A stretch of DNA of 64,000 nt from Clostridium rhizosphaerae (GTDB taxonomy: Bacteria > Bacillota > Clostridia > Clostridiales > Clostridiaceae). Positions 15,014 to 25,489 of the stretch are shown in pieces. Below the pieces are notes generated by a model. The model saw nothing but the letters and a program-made list of their open reading frames with translations. It searched no databases and was not told where the DNA came from. Both the position numbers and the translations under genes were made by a program. The DNA is taken from assembly GCF_016765585.1 (NCBI RefSeq), contig NZ_JAESWC010000018.1, positions 124,001-188,000 on the forward strand, read 5' to 3'. Every line of letters begins with the position of its first letter. Position 1 is the first letter of the stretch.

Positions 15014-16717
15014 TTAAATTTTGCTTTTTAGATTATTTTTTTTTTGCTCTGCCATAAAGATAAGTTCTTTTGAATGGTCTAAAGTAAGCTTCGTAACTTC
15101 AGATCCTCCAATCATCCTTGCTATCTCGGATTGTTTTTCTTCCACATTCATTTTATGTACAAAGGTAAAGGTTTTTTCATTTTTTACCTGTTTTGAAATA
15201 AGAAAATGACTATCAGACATACATGCAATTTGAGGCAGATGAGTTACACAAAACACTTGATGTCTATTGGATATACTGTACATTTTTTCTGCCACACTTT
15301 GTGCTATTCTGCCGCTTATTCCAACATCTATTTCATCAAAAATAACTGATGGTATCATATCTTTATCAACAAAAACAGATTTTAATGCAAGCATTATTCT
15401 TGAAAGTTCTCCACCTGATACAACTTTTTCAAGAGGTTTAATCGGCTCACCTGGATTAGTAGATATTAAAAACTGAACCTTATCGCTGCCATACTCATTA
15501 AAACTGCCAGTTTCTGCTACCTCGATTTTAAAAGTACTTTTTTCAAGTCCTATATACTTTAATTCTTCCATAACAGCTTTTTCAAGTTTTACGGAAATGT
15601 TTCCCCTTATATTATGAACTTTTTTTACTTTATCTTTCAATTGATTAAGCAATTTATTTTTTGCAAATTTTAACTTTTCAATAATCTCACTACTGTTTAC
15701 TAATTCGTTATAGTCTTTTTCTATTTTATTTCTATATTCAAGGATATCTTCAATACTATTGCCATATTTCTTTTTTAGCAATCCTATTTGATAAATTCTG
15801 CTGTTTATTATTTCAAGCTTTTCTTCATCGTACTGTATGTTATCTCTTAATTTTCTTATATCTTCCGAACTCTCTTCTATATTATAAAAAGCTTCTTCAA
15901 GACCGTCTGCTAAATTTTTAATTTTTTCAACATGTCTTTCTATACTTCTCAAATCTTTAATTATTATACCTAAACTTTCTATAACTGATATATAATTATC
16001 ACTTCCGCTGCTAAGCATTTCAAAGCTGCTGCTTAATATCTTGTTAATTTTTTCAGCATTTGAGAGTATTGAATATTGACTTTCAAGTTCCTTGTCTTCT
16101 TCTTTTTTAAGGTTAGCCTTATTAATTTCTTCAAGCTGATATTTATAAAAGTCAATTACTTTTTCTTTTTCTCCCTCTTTGCCTTGAATTTTTTCTAATT
16201 CATGTTCGATTCTCAAAAATTCCTTATACATATTATTATAATCTTTCAATTCATCCTGTAAGCTTTTCTCACCAAATAAATCAAGATAGATTATATGATT
16301 TCCTGAGTCTAATAGATTTTGATTTTCATGTTGCCCATGTATATCTAATAAAGTTGAGCTTATAGTTTTTATGTTTGAAAGAATCAAGGATTTTCCATTA
16401 ATTTTAGCTATACTTTTTCCTGAATGAAAAGTTTCCCTGCTTATTATAAGCAAATCATCAAAATCTACTTCCAACTCTTTTAAAAGATTTTTTGTTTTAT
16501 CATTTTCGATTGTAAATATTGCCTCTACATAGGTTTTTTCTTCACCAGTTCTAATTAAGTCCCTGCTGAATTTTCCTCCAAGAACATAATTTATAGCATC
16601 TATTAAAATTGATTTTCCCGCCCCAGTTTCTCCTGTTAAAACATTAAAACCGTTATCAAAGGATATGGTTAAGTCTTCTATTAACGCAAAGTTTTTAATA
16701 TTTATTTGTAGAAGCAT
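15014..16717 (-). CDS. recN: DNA repair protein RecN
   Basis: RecN is an SMC-like ATPase that gathers DNA ends during double-strand break repair. The 567-residue protein has Walker A GETGAGKS at residues 29-36, long coiled-coil arms with many Glu/Lys heptads in the middle, the ABC signature VVSGGELSRIMLALK, and Walker B VIFDEIDVGISG. This is full family length. It begins one base before the argR stop region and is probably cotranscribed with argR, as in many Firmicutes. Confidence 0.96.
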   Translation of the reverse strand: MLLQINIKNFALIEDLTISFDNGFNVLTGETGAGKSILIDAINYVLGGKFSRDLIRTGEEKTYVEAIFTIENDKTKNLLKELEVDFDDLLIISRETFHSGKSIAKINGKSLILSNIKTISSTLLDIHGQHENQNLLDSGNHIIYLDLFGEKSLQDELKDYNNMYKEFLRIEHELEKIQGKEGEKEKVIDFYKYQLEEINKANLKKEEDKELESQYSILSNAEKINKILSSSFEMLSSGSDNYISVIESLGIIIKDLRSIERHVEKIKNLADGLEEAFYNIEESSEDIRKLRDNIQYDEEKLEIINSRIYQIGLLKKKYGNSIEDILEYRNKIEKDYNELVNSSEIIEKLKFAKNKLLNQLKDKVKKVHNIRGNISVKLEKAVMEELKYIGLEKSTFKIEVAETGSFNEYGSDKVQFLISTNPGEPIKPLEKVVSGGELSRIMLALKSVFVDKDMIPSVIFDEIDVGISGRIAQSVAEKMYSISNRHQVFCVTHLPQIACMSDSHFLISKQVKNEKTFTFVHKMNVEEKQSEIARMIGGSEVTKLTLDHSKELIFMAEQKKNNLKSKI

Positions 16718-16718
16718 A

Positions 16719-17180
16719 TTACGCCTCCTGTTCGCTTATCATTCTTTTAATCCTTTGAACCAGCTGATTAGCCTGATGAAGTGTTCTGACTAGAATAAAT
16801 ATAGTATTGTCACCAGCTATTGTTCCAGCTATGCCATCAAAATTTAAAGAATCGATAGCTTCTGCTGCTACAGAAGCAGAACCTGGTATTGTTTTAACAA
16901 TTATAAACTTATCTATATTTTCTACAGATAAAACTGTCTGACTGAATACATTAACTAATTTATCAGATAAAAATTTTTCTATTGGAGATATAGATGCATA
17001 TTTATATTTCCCGCTATTTGACAATACCTTTATGAGTTTAAGCTCTTTGATATCTCTCGAAACAGTAGCCTGAGTTACGTCCATTCCCAACTTTTCAAGC
17101 TCATAAGCTAATTCTTCTTGTGTCTCAATATCCTGTGAGTTTATAATTTCTAATATTTTAGCTTGTCTAGCAACCTTCAT
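16719..17180 (-). CDS. argR: Arginine repressor ArgR
   Basis: ArgR is a hexameric regulator that represses arginine synthesis genes when arginine is bound. The 153-residue protein has the N-terminal winged helix with [20 protein letters not shown] and [12 protein letters not shown], and the C-terminal oligomerisation and arginine-binding domain with [15 protein letters not shown], including the paired aspartate region. Its ATG overlaps the nadK stop (TAATG), so translation is coupled. No arginine genes are nearby. Confidence 0.95.
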   Translation of the reverse strand: MKVARQAKILEIINSQDIETQEELAYELEKLGMDVTQATVSRDIKELKLIKVLSNSGKYKYASISPIEKFLSDKLVNVFSQTVLSVENIDKFIIVKTIPGSASVAAEAIDSLNFDGIAGTIAGDNTIFILVRTLHQANQLVQRIKRMISEQEA

Positions 17181-18031
17181 TATTTACCACCTTCACACTC
17201 TTTTGTTCTTGAAGTAATTTTTCTTCTTAATATATCAAAATAATCATAATTATCAAGCTTAATTAATTTACATACGTCTCCACTCATGCTTACAGTAACC
17301 TTATCATCTTCTTTTAGTTCTTGAGACTGTTGGCCATCCACTGTTAAAAAAATACTTTCATATTTTTTCTTCAAATTTATATTAACCATGCTTTTTCCAT
17401 CTATAACCATAGTTCTTATTCCTAGAGAATGAGGGCATATAGGTGTTATAGACATAAGTTTAAGGTCAGGATACATAATTGGTCCACCTGCTGATAGAGA
17501 ATAAGCAGTAGAGCCAGTAGGAGTTGATACAATAACTCCATCTGCTGTAAAAGAAGAATAAAATTTATCATCTATAAATATTTCATATTTTGCCATTCTT
17601 GAAAGAGCACCTTTAGAAAGAACTACATCATTTAGGCATATGTACTTTTTTGAAGTATCACCGCTTTCAATAGTGCATTCAAGCATTATGCGTTCTTCAA
17701 TTTTGTAATTTCCTTGGCTGATGCTTTTAATTGCATAACAAAAGTCGGAACTTTCCACTTCAGTAAGAAAACCTAGATTTCCTATATTAACTCCCATTAT
17801 AGGAACGCTGTACTTTGATATTTCACGGGCAGTTCCAAGCAACGTTCCATCTCCCCCTAAGGAGATAATAAAATCCAACTTTTCAACTGATTTTTTATTA
17901 AGACCCAAGGTATTTTCAAAAATTGTAATATTTGAATCTGCAATTGTGCTTTTTATATTTCTTTTAATCGCATCTAAAATTGCACCCTTTGAATCTTTCT
18001 CAGTATTTATATTTATACCAATATTCTTCAT
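17180..18031 (-). CDS. nadK: NAD kinase
   Basis: NAD kinase phosphorylates NAD to NADP. The 283-residue protein carries the catalytic [12 protein letters not shown] motif near residue 60, the NLGFLTE stretch, and the substrate loop [23 protein letters not shown] 18031 is preferred because GGGAG lies seven bases before it; a GTG five codons earlier is unlikely. It lies between tlyA and argR in one operon. Confidence 0.95.
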   Translation of the reverse strand: MKNIGININTEKDSKGAILDAIKRNIKSTIADSNITIFENTLGLNKKSVEKLDFIISLGGDGTLLGTAREISKYSVPIMGVNIGNLGFLTEVESSDFCYAIKSISQGNYKIEERIMLECTIESGDTSKKYICLNDVVLSKGALSRMAKYEIFIDDKFYSSFTADGVIVSTPTGSTAYSLSAGGPIMYPDLKLMSITPICPHSLGIRTMVIDGKSMVNINLKKKYESIFLTVDGQQSQELKEDDKVTVSMSGDVCKLIKLDNYDYFDILRRKITSRTKECEGGK

Positions 18032-18053
18032 AATATCTCCCTTCACAAGGCAG

Positions 18054-18866
18054 CTAGTCTAGTTCCCCATGGGATTTACCAACAATACTTCCTATAAGTT
18101 CAGTATCAAATCCTACATTATAATCTTTATCCTTAGTAAAATATATAAGATACTCTATATTACCCTCCGGTCCTCTTATAGGAGAATAATCTAAGCTTAT
18201 TATGTTTAATTCCATACTGATAATAAAATTTACTATACTTTGAATAACTTGTTTATGAACCTCTGGGTCTTTAACAACACCTTTTTTGCCAACATTTTCT
18301 CTTCCAGCTTCAAATTGAGGTTTTATTAAGGCTACAATTTCGCCCTTTTGATCTAAAAGATTCGAAACTGCTGGAATAACCTTTTTAAGAGATATAAAGG
18401 ATACATCTATGCTGGCAAAATTCCCTATAAATCCAACTTGTTCAGAAGTTAAATACCTTACATTTGTTCTCTCAAGACATAGAACTCTGGGGTCTGTTCT
18501 AAGCTTCCAGGCAAACTGACCATAACCAACATCAACGGCAGCTACCTTGCTGGCTCCATTTTGAAGCATGCAGTCAGTGAATCCCCCAGTTGAAGCACCT
18601 ATATCAAAACAAACCTTATCTTTTAAATCAATATTGAATTTCTTTATCGCTTTTTCAAGCTTAAGTCCGCCTCTGCTGACATAAGGAAGCATTTCTCCTC
18701 TAAATTCTATATTAGAGCTTAGCTTTACCTTTTCTCCGCATTTATCTATTCTCTGGTTATCAACAAATATTTGTCCTGCCATGATACTTGCTCTGGCTTT
18801 TTCCCTTGAAGGAAAAACCCCCTTATCAACAAGCAGCACATCTAGCCTTTCCTTTGCTTCCGTCAT
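18054..18866 (-). CDS. tlyA: TlyA-family rRNA 2'-O-methyltransferase
   Basis: The 270-residue protein has an N-terminal S4 RNA-binding domain (RLDVLLVDKGVFPSREKARA) and a FtsJ-like SAM-dependent methyltransferase domain with VCFDIGASTGGFTDCMLQNG and the catalytic lysine region LIKPQFEAG. Relatives methylate ribose in 16S and/or 23S rRNA; the old name haemolysin is misleading. It sits between dxs and nadK, the usual clostridial position. Confidence 0.93.
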   Translation of the reverse strand: MTEAKERLDVLLVDKGVFPSREKARASIMAGQIFVDNQRIDKCGEKVKLSSNIEFRGEMLPYVSRGGLKLEKAIKKFNIDLKDKVCFDIGASTGGFTDCMLQNGASKVAAVDVGYGQFAWKLRTDPRVLCLERTNVRYLTSEQVGFIGNFASIDVSFISLKKVIPAVSNLLDQKGEIVALIKPQFEAGRENVGKKGVVKDPEVHKQVIQSIVNFIISMELNIISLDYSPIRGPEGNIEYLIYFTKDKDYNVGFDTELIGSIVGKSHGELD

Positions 18867-18924
18867 AATACCCTCCAGTATTCCTTTAAATACATAAAAT
18901 TATATATATTTATCTTTAATTGTT

Positions 18925-20823
18925 TTAAAGTAATTTTCTAATACTGTCTGCTATTCCGCCAGCATCTAGACCATACAATTTATAAAGTATATCTAAACTG
19001 CCATGGGTAATAAATTCATCCTTAAAACCTAAATTCAGTACTTTTGTACCACTATTTAATGTCGATACATATTGGAGTACTGCACTGCCTAACCCTCCAT
19101 GTATAACATTGTCTTCAATAGTAACTATGTCATAATTATTCTCTGCAAATTTTTTAATAAGTTCTTTATCAATAGGCTTAATAAAACAAGCGTTAACAAT
19201 AGTTAGGTTTACTGGAAGCTTAGACAGCTTCTCTTTTGCTAAAAAGGCATGCTGAACCATTTTTCCTGAAGCAATAACAGCAACCTTTTTAAGGCTATTA
19301 TCATTTTTAAGACTATTCTCCTTTTCGTAACTGTATGCAATCTCCCATTTTCCTTTGCTAAATTCCTTTAAAGGTTCTAACTTTAGAGAATTGTTATCTC
19401 CTCCTCTAGGATATCTTATAGCTATTGGAAAGTTCTGCTTAACAGCCCAATTAAGTATATGTCTTAATTCTTCTAAACATTTAGGAGACATAATTGTTAA
19501 ATTAGGCATATGAGAGAGATAGGATATATCGAATATTCCCTGATGTGTTTCACCATCTTCTCCAACAATTCCAGCTCTATCAATAGCAAAAATAACCGGC
19601 AGGTTTTGTATGCATACATCATGAAGAACTTGATCATAAGCTCTTTGCAAGAAAGTAGAATATACAGCAAAAACAGGCTTTAAACCCTCTGTTGCAAGTC
19701 CTGCCGCCAAGGTTACTGCATGCTGTTCTGCAATTCCTACATCAAAAAATCTTTCCGGAAATTTCTCTGCAAATTTACTTAGTCCCGTACCATCTCTCAT
19801 TGCTGCAGTTATAGCAACTATATCCTTATTGTCTTTGGCAATTTCTAATAGTTCACTTCCAAAAGTCCCCGAATAGTTTTCTCCGCTAGCAGAGCAAATT
19901 TCACCACTGTCACAGTTAAAAGGGCCAATACCATGAAATTTGCCTGGATTTTTCTCTGCATATGAGTAACCCTTTCCTTTTTGAGTAACTACGTGAATTA
20001 TTACTGGTTCATCAATGCTTTTAGCCATTGACATAACCTTTGTTAAGTCTTTTATGTTATGTCCGTTAATAGGTCCTAGATAAGTAATTCCCATATCTTC
20101 AAAAAGCATACTTGGTACAATTACCTGTTTTATACCATCCTTAATTTTCTCTATAGATTCAGCCATGCCTTTTCCTATGCTTGGAATCTTTCTTAGCGTA
20201 CTATCAAGTTCATGTTTAAGCTTATTATACTTAGGATCAGCTCTTAGCTTACTTAAGTATGTAGATAAACCTCCTACATTCTTTCCTATTGACATTTCAT
20301 TATCATTTAAAATTACAATAAGTTTTGTCTTTTTATATCCTGCATCGTTTAAAGCTTCTAAGGCCATTCCACCTGTAAGGGCACCATCGCCTATTACTGC
20401 GACAACTTCATGCTTTTCTTTTCTTAAATCTCTTGCACGAGCCATTCCTAGGGCTGCAGAAATAGATGTGCTGCTGTGACCAGTCTGAAACATATCAAAG
20501 TTGCTCTCATCTTTTTTGGGGAAACCACTCATGCCTCCGTATTTTCTAAGAGAATCAAACCTGTCTTTTCTGCCAGTAAGTATTTTATGAACATATGCCT
20601 GATGGCCTACATCCCAAACAATTTTATCTTTAGTAAAATCGAATACATTGTAAAGACTTAAAGTTAATTCTACTACTCCTAAATTTGAGGCAAGATGCCC
20701 TCCTGTTTTTGAAACTTTATCTATCAGAAATTGTCTTATTTCTTGAGCAAAATTATCTAATTTCGCATAAGACATTTTTTTTATATCTTTTGGATCATTA
20801 TATTTATCTAAAATTTCATACAT
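18925..20823 (-). CDS. dxs: 1-Deoxy-D-xylulose-5-phosphate synthase
   Basis: Dxs joins pyruvate and glyceraldehyde 3-phosphate with thiamine diphosphate in the first step of the MEP isoprenoid pathway. The 632-residue protein has the N-terminal [20 protein letters not shown], the thiamine-diphosphate site [18 protein letters not shown] and the conserved [11 protein letters not shown], followed by the transketolase pyrimidine domain ([15 protein letters not shown]) and C-terminal domain. With ispA nearby it supplies prenyl diphosphates, including the undecaprenyl carrier for the mur genes. Full length, no anomalies. Confidence 0.96.
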   Translation of the reverse strand: MYEILDKYNDPKDIKKMSYAKLDNFAQEIRQFLIDKVSKTGGHLASNLGVVELTLSLYNVFDFTKDKIVWDVGHQAYVHKILTGRKDRFDSLRKYGGMSGFPKKDESNFDMFQTGHSSTSISAALGMARARDLRKEKHEVVAVIGDGALTGGMALEALNDAGYKKTKLIVILNDNEMSIGKNVGGLSTYLSKLRADPKYNKLKHELDSTLRKIPSIGKGMAESIEKIKDGIKQVIVPSMLFEDMGITYLGPINGHNIKDLTKVMSMAKSIDEPVIIHVVTQKGKGYSYAEKNPGKFHGIGPFNCDSGEICSASGENYSGTFGSELLEIAKDNKDIVAITAAMRDGTGLSKFAEKFPERFFDVGIAEQHAVTLAAGLATEGLKPVFAVYSTFLQRAYDQVLHDVCIQNLPVIFAIDRAGIVGEDGETHQGIFDISYLSHMPNLTIMSPKCLEELRHILNWAVKQNFPIAIRYPRGGDNNSLKLEPLKEFSKGKWEIAYSYEKENSLKNDNSLKKVAVIASGKMVQHAFLAKEKLSKLPVNLTIVNACFIKPIDKELIKKFAENNYDIVTIEDNVIHGGLGSAVLQYVSTLNSGTKVLNLGFKDEFITHGSLDILYKLYGLDAGGIADSIRKLL

Positions 20824-20950
20824 ACTTATCTATCCTCTAACATTAGTATTTTATTTTCTGCTGCATATTATAAATTATTGCCTATATATAAGCACTGTAA
20901 TCTAACAACTATACTATCACTATAATTTAGATAATGTAAAGTTTTTTCAT

Positions 20951-21055
20951 ATTATACAATGCAAAAGTTCTAATAAATTCATGATGTCCCAAAAATCATT
21001 GAAGATTGGATATTTTGTGACATCATGAATGTAAGAGCTTTATTGCATTATATAT
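20951..21055. repeat. Palindromic repeat family, copy 3 with enlarged hairpin
   Basis: The outer arms match copies 1 and 2 (TACAATGCAAAAGTTCTAAT and GCTTTATTGCATTATATATA), but the centre is enlarged to about 60 bases and is itself an inverted repeat (ATTCATGATGTC at 20977-20988, GACATCATGAAT at 21019-21030). The whole 105 bases can form one long hairpin between ispA and dxs. It fills most of the gap between these genes, together with the ispA terminator. Confidence 0.75.
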
Positions 21056-21069
21056 ATTAAATACTAAAA

Positions 21070-21103
21070 ATAAAAGCTACTAATTATTGTTTTAGTAGCT
21101 TTA
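21070..21103 (-). terminator. Terminator after ispA
   Basis: AAAGCTACTAA and TTAGTAGCTTT form an 11-bp stem around a short loop, followed on the minus strand by TATTTTTAG. It separates the nusB-ispA unit from dxs. Confidence 0.8.
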
Positions 21104-21153
21104 AATATCGTAATTTATTATAGCATAATTAGCTATGTTTTGAAAATATGCTT

Positions 21154-22017
21154 CTATAGCTCTCTTCTCAATAGAAACTTTGTTATTTCTTTAAGATCAG
21201 TTGTATCTTCACTAATTTTATTTAGCATATCAATACATTCCTTTGTTAGATTTTCACATAATTCATTGCATTTTTCCAAACCGTACATAGAAATAAAATT
21301 AGTCTTATTATTATTTATATCTGAATTAACAGTTTTCCCTAAAACTTCTTTACTGCTTGTTATGTCCAATATATCATCTTTAATTTGAAAAGCAAGACCT
21401 AGTTTCTCGCCAAACTTATCAAATAAAGTTTCTTCTTCCTTAGAAGCTCCTCCGATTACAGCACCTGCTAGTACTGCTGCTCTTATGAGCTCACCTGTCT
21501 TTTTATTATGCATATATAGAAGTTCCTCATTTGAGATACTTTTTCCTTCGCTTAAAATATCAACTACCTGTCCGCCAATCATACCTTCTGCCCCTGCAGC
21601 CTGAGATATCATTCTACAGGCTCTAAGTGAGCTCTTATCATTATTAATACAAAAATCAAACATTATGTTCATAGCTTCATTTAAAAGAGCATCTCCTGCA
21701 AGCACTGCCATTGATTCACCAAAAACCTTGTGATTAGTTGGTTTTCCTCTTCTTATATCATCATCATCCATGCATGGTAAATCATCATGTATTAAAGAGT
21801 AAGTATGTATCATTTCTATGGCAGCAGCTATTGGCATTATTTTTTCGTAATTATCGTTATATATGCTATAAGTTAAAAGCATTAAGATTGGACGTATTCT
21901 CTTGCCGCCTAAATTTATGCTGTAAGCCATAGCATCATATAAATGCTGATTATAGGATACTTCTTTTCTAAAATAGTTTTCTAAATAATCATTAATCTTC
22001 AGCTTTATTGACTCCAT
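21154..22017 (-). CDS. ispA: Farnesyl diphosphate synthase
   Basis: IspA adds isopentenyl diphosphate to dimethylallyl and geranyl diphosphate to give farnesyl diphosphate. The 287-residue protein has the first aspartate-rich motif HDDLPCMDDDDIRRG near residue 78, with the two extra residues typical of bacterial FPP synthase, and the second motif FQIKDDILD. It follows xseB by five bases in one operon, a common arrangement in Firmicutes. Confidence 0.94.
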   Translation of the reverse strand: MESIKLKINDYLENYFRKEVSYNQHLYDAMAYSINLGGKRIRPILMLLTYSIYNDNYEKIMPIAAAIEMIHTYSLIHDDLPCMDDDDIRRGKPTNHKVFGESMAVLAGDALLNEAMNIMFDFCINNDKSSLRACRMISQAAGAEGMIGGQVVDILSEGKSISNEELLYMHNKKTGELIRAAVLAGAVIGGASKEEETLFDKFGEKLGLAFQIKDDILDITSSKEVLGKTVNSDINNNKTNFISMYGLEKCNELCENLTKECIDMLNKISEDTTDLKEITKFLLRREL

Positions 22018-22022
22018 ATCCT

Positions 22023-22244
22023 TTACTCCTCACTGTTTAAGAAATCTTGCTCTTTATTTTGAGTTAAAATTTTAATTTTTTCTTCTGAGTCATTAATAAC
22101 CTTATAAAGCTTGTTGCAGAGGATAATACCTTCTTCATAATGCTTCATAGACTGTTCAAGAGTTAAAGTATCAGCATCCATAGCACTTACTACCTCTTCA
22201 AGTTTTTTCATCATGCTCTCAAAACTTTCATTTTTTTTAGCCAT
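22023..22244 (-). CDS. xseB: Exodeoxyribonuclease VII small subunit
   Basis: The 73-residue helical protein has the family sequence SFESMMKKLEEVVSAMDADT and LTLEQSMKHYEEGIILCNKL. Several copies bind XseA to form exonuclease VII, which degrades single-stranded DNA from both ends. It lies 19 bases after xseA. Confidence 0.94.
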   Translation of the reverse strand: MAKKNESFESMMKKLEEVVSAMDADTLTLEQSMKHYEEGIILCNKLYKVINDSEEKIKILTQNKEQDFLNSEE

Positions 22245-22263
22245 CTTAATTCTTTCTCCTTAG

Positions 22264-23469
22264 CTATATTTCAGTTATAGAATTCATACATGCCTTAAGT
22301 TTTCCATCCTTTAAAGTTATGAGAAATTCCTTATTTTCTTTCAAATCTTTTTTCTCACTTATTATTTTGCCATCACTATCTTGAATCATGGCATAACCTT
22401 TATTAAGTACTTTAAGAGGATTGTGAGCATCTAAAAGAGAATTTAACTTACCTAAATTTTCTTTTTTGTTTTGTAAGATTAATTTCATTTTATAATTTAA
22501 TGTATCCTGCAGCCTGTCTATATAGTTATATTGATTTACTATAAAATTAGCCGGACTGTTTAAATACAAAGTTTTTCTCAAACTTTCAATTTTATTATTG
22601 TAGTCTTTTAAAGTATTAGAAATAGACGTATTTAAAGCTGACTCATATGTATTGATACCTCTAAGAAGCTCTTCCCTATTAGGTACAGCCATTTCAGCGG
22701 CCGCAGATGGTGTTGGAGCTCTTCTGTCGCTTACGAAATCAACAATTGTAAAATCTGTTTCATGACCAACTCCGGTTATAATGGGCTTTTTAGAGTTATA
22801 AACTTCATAAGCAAGCTCTTCATTATTAAACGCCCAAAGTTCCTCTAAAGAACCTCCACCTCTTGCCAGTATTATTACATCTATATCTTCTATCTGATTT
22901 AAAGTTTGAATACCCCTAATTATATCTTCACTTGCGTTATAGCCCTGCACTAATGCTGGATAAATCAGCATGTTAACACCCTTATATCTTCTTGTGGAAA
23001 CATTGATTATATCTCTAACAGCAGCCCCTGTAGGTGATGTTATCACACCAATTCTTCTTGGGTATTTAGGTAAAGGCCTCTTTCTTTTTTCATCAAACAG
23101 CCCTTGTTTCTCAAGCTTTTCTTTAAGCTTTTGAAAGGCTATATAAAGTTCTCCGAGTCCTTCCTGAGTAATTTCCTGGCAGTATAATTGATAAGCACCA
23201 TCTTTCTCGTATACAGATACTTTTCCTTTTACCACTACAGACTCTCCATCTTTAGGTAAGAACTTCAAGCTGCTTGCGTAGGTTTTAAACATTATGCAGT
23301 TTATCTTGCTGCCTTCATCCTTAAGAGAAAAATACATATGTCCGCTTGAGTGCAGCTTTAAGTTTGATATTTCTCCTTTAATGCTTAAATTATTTAATAT
23401 AAAGTCAGCATCTAAGGTTTTCTTTATGTAATTATTTAAAGCAGAAACAGATAAGGTTTTAATGTACAT
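22264..23469 (-). CDS. xseA: Exodeoxyribonuclease VII large subunit
   Basis: The 401-residue catalytic subunit has an N-terminal OB-fold ([20 protein letters not shown]), the catalytic core with KRIGV-like [40 protein letters not shown] and [20 protein letters not shown], then a long helical arm that binds XseB. Its start overlaps the end of folD by 11 bases. Confidence 0.95.
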   Translation of the reverse strand: MYIKTLSVSALNNYIKKTLDADFILNNLSIKGEISNLKLHSSGHMYFSLKDEGSKINCIMFKTYASSLKFLPKDGESVVVKGKVSVYEKDGAYQLYCQEITQEGLGELYIAFQKLKEKLEKQGLFDEKRKRPLPKYPRRIGVITSPTGAAVRDIINVSTRRYKGVNMLIYPALVQGYNASEDIIRGIQTLNQIEDIDVIILARGGGSLEELWAFNNEELAYEVYNSKKPIITGVGHETDFTIVDFVSDRRAPTPSAAAEMAVPNREELLRGINTYESALNTSISNTLKDYNNKIESLRKTLYLNSPANFIVNQYNYIDRLQDTLNYKMKLILQNKKENLGKLNSLLDAHNPLKVLNKGYAMIQDSDGKIISEKKDLKENKEFLITLKDGKLKACMNSITEI

Positions 23470-24310
23470 TTTTTATCATAGCCTCACAAGTATTTTTTAT
23501 TAGCATCGTTGTAGTAAGTGCTCCTACTCCTCCTGGAACTGGAGTTAAAAATCCAGCTGTATCAATGACTTCATCAAAGCATACATCCCCTTTTAACTTA
23601 CCATCTACTACAGTTGTGCCAACATCTATAACTACTGCGCCTTCCCTTATGTATTCTTTTGTAATAAATCCTGGCTTACCTAAAGCACATACAAGTATGT
23701 CAGCAGTTTTACATATTTCTTTTAAATTAGCTGTTTTAGAATGACATATAGTTACTGTTGCACTATCATTTAATAAAAGCTGAGCAGCAGGCTTCCCTAC
23801 AATATTGCTTCTTCCAATTACTACTGCATGCTTTCCTTTAATTTCACAGCCGGTACTTTTAATTAAATTTATAATGCTTTGAGGAGTACAAGGTACAAAG
23901 CACTCTTCACCCTTATAAAACTTTCCTGTATTAATGTCCGTTAGCCCATCTACATCTTTTTTTCTGCTTATGCATGAGGTTACTGATTTTTCGTTAATAT
24001 GACCAGGTAGTGGAAGCTGAATTATTATTCCATCGACAGTACAGTCATTGTTTAATTCCTCTATGATATTAATAAGTCTGTCTTCTGTCACACTTGACTC
24101 TGTAATAACTTGCCTGTTTATCACTCCGAGCTGTTCACATAGTTTCTTTTGGTTATTTGCATAAGATAAGGATCCACCGTCTTCACCTACAAGAATTGTT
24201 GCTAAACAAGGAACTCTTAAGGAATTATTTTTTCTTTCTTCTGTAAATTCAATTATTTCTTCCTTATATTTTTTAGCTACGGCCTTCCCATCAATAACCA
24301 TTCCCATCAT
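23459..24310 (-). CDS. folD: Methylenetetrahydrofolate dehydrogenase/cyclohydrolase FolD
   Basis: FolD interconverts methylene-, methenyl- and 10-formyl-tetrahydrofolate with NADP. The 283-residue protein has the substrate region [20 protein letters not shown] with the catalytic lysine, [13 protein letters not shown], and the nucleotide-binding [20 protein letters not shown]. Three ATG codons lie within four positions at the start; the GGGGGAG site fits the second (24307) best. It is cotranscribed with xseA. Confidence 0.95.
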   Translation of the reverse strand: MMGMVIDGKAVAKKYKEEIIEFTEERKNNSLRVPCLATILVGEDGGSLSYANNQKKLCEQLGVINRQVITESSVTEDRLINIIEELNNDCTVDGIIIQLPLPGHINEKSVTSCISRKKDVDGLTDINTGKFYKGEECFVPCTPQSIINLIKSTGCEIKGKHAVVIGRSNIVGKPAAQLLLNDSATVTICHSKTANLKEICKTADILVCALGKPGFITKEYIREGAVVIDVGTTVVDGKLKGDVCFDEVIDTAGFLTPVPGGVGALTTTMLIKNTCEAMIKNVH

Positions 24311-24327
24311 AACTCCCCCTTAAACTA

Positions 24328-24427
24328 TAGATAAACAATACGTAAACTTAATATATAAAGTGGGAAAATAGCGAAGCTTCACCGCTTTTTCACGCTGTAT
24401 AAATTTATAGTTGAAGTTGTTTATCTA
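24328..24427. repeat. 100-base imperfect palindrome between nusB and folD
   Basis: TAGATAAACAA at 24328-24338 is mirrored by TTGTTTATCTA at 24417-24427, and the inner parts pair imperfectly toward a centre near AGCGAAGCTTCACCGCT. The palindrome fills most of the 126 bases between the genes. It lacks a T run, so it is not a simple terminator. It may be a small mobile palindrome or a structured leader. Confidence 0.5.
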
Positions 24428-24436
24428 GATATAAAA

Positions 24437-24844
24437 CTAATTATTATTTTTTATCATCTTTCCAAGAACACCATTAATAAATTGAAAAGATTTTTCATCT
24501 GAGTACTTTTTTGCTAGTTCTATGCCTTCATTAACTGATACTTTATCTGGTATATCATCCTCATAAAATATTTCATATGTACTAGTTCTTAGAATCGCTA
24601 AATCTATCTTAGCTACTCTATTAAGTTTCCAGTTTATTAAGTTTTCTTCAATTTTGTCGTCTATTGTTTTTTGATTTTCCTCTACACCCTTAAGCACTCT
24701 AAATACATATTCCATATCAATATCTTGTAAATCCATATCTGTATTTTCTTTAAAGTTTTCATATATCTCATTATAATTTTCTTTCTTTATAGACATCTCA
24801 AAAAGCAGTTTCATTGCAATTTCTCTTGATTTTCTTCTGTTCAT
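24437..24844 (-). CDS. nusB: Transcription antitermination factor NusB
   Basis: NusB binds boxA RNA with ribosomal protein S10 to prevent early termination in rRNA operons. The 135-residue all-helical protein has the family start [20 protein letters not shown], the central [20 protein letters not shown] and the end [20 protein letters not shown]. It has an AGGAGG ribosome site and heads the folD-xseAB-ispA group. Confidence 0.95.
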   Translation of the reverse strand: MNRRKSREIAMKLLFEMSIKKENYNEIYENFKENTDMDLQDIDMEYVFRVLKGVEENQKTIDDKIEENLINWKLNRVAKIDLAILRTSTYEIFYEDDIPDKVSVNEGIELAKKYSDEKSFQFINGVLGKMIKNNN

Positions 24845-24976
24845 TTTATTTCCTCCTAAGACTCATAAGCTATATCAATATTTAATATTATTCTATATTT
24901 CAATTATTATCAAGTTAATTATAAATATACAAATATAAGTTTTGTACTATGATAATAAAAAATGCTTCCACGCAAA

Positions 24977-25002
24977 GAAAAACCCTCTGAAATTTCAGAG
25001 GG
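24977..25002 (-). terminator. Terminator after asp23
   Basis: CCCTCTGA and TCAGAGGG pair around AATT and are followed on the minus strand by TTTTTCTTTG. It begins seven bases past the stop codon of the Asp23 gene. Confidence 0.9.
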
Positions 25003-25008
25003 AATAAA

Positions 25009-25410
25009 TTATTCTTCAGTCTCTTCCTGTTCTTTAGGTTCCTCATCCAATTTAGGAATTACAACATTTTGAACATGAATGTTTACAGCTGAGACCACAA
25101 GCCCAGTCATTGCTTCAACAGTCTTCTTTACATTGTCTTGAACCTGCTTGCAAACCTCTGTAATTTTAACTCCATATTCAACAACTACGAATAAATCAAT
25201 TGTTGCACTGCTCTCGCCGACGATTACCTTAACTCCCTTGGACAGATTTTTCTTTCCAGTAAGGATTTGAGTAATGCCTCCTACGAGATTGGCACTCATT
25301 CCTACAATACCTTTAATTTCTGTAGCAGCTAATCCAGAGATAACTCCTACTACTTCGTCAGATATTTTAACAATACCCATATCTACTTCTTCTTTTATAT
25401 TCTCTTCCAT
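25009..25410 (-). CDS. Asp23/Gls24 family envelope stress protein
   Basis: A 133-residue protein with the family core IVKISDEVVGVISGLAATEI, then KGIVGMSANL and the repeat-like VKVIVGESSATIDLFVVVEY, ending in a short acidic tail. Relatives (YqhY, YloU, Asp23) lie near the membrane and influence envelope stress and lipid synthesis. It lies between spoIIIAH and nusB, as YqhY does in many spore formers. The exact role is not known. Confidence 0.9.
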   Translation of the reverse strand: MEENIKEEVDMGIVKISDEVVGVISGLAATEIKGIVGMSANLVGGITQILTGKKNLSKGVKVIVGESSATIDLFVVVEYGVKITEVCKQVQDNVKKTVEAMTGLVVSAVNIHVQNVVIPKLDEEPKEQEETEE

Positions 25411-25489
25411 ATCAGTACCTCCTTGCTTAAATAAGCAACAGTTCTTATCTTAGGTTCATTATATCAAATATATTATGTTTTTACAATTA

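Noticed and set aside
20951-21055. Long hairpin upstream of dxs as a riboswitch
   Set aside because: Its arms match two other copies in unrelated places, so a repeat family explains it better than a leader RNA.
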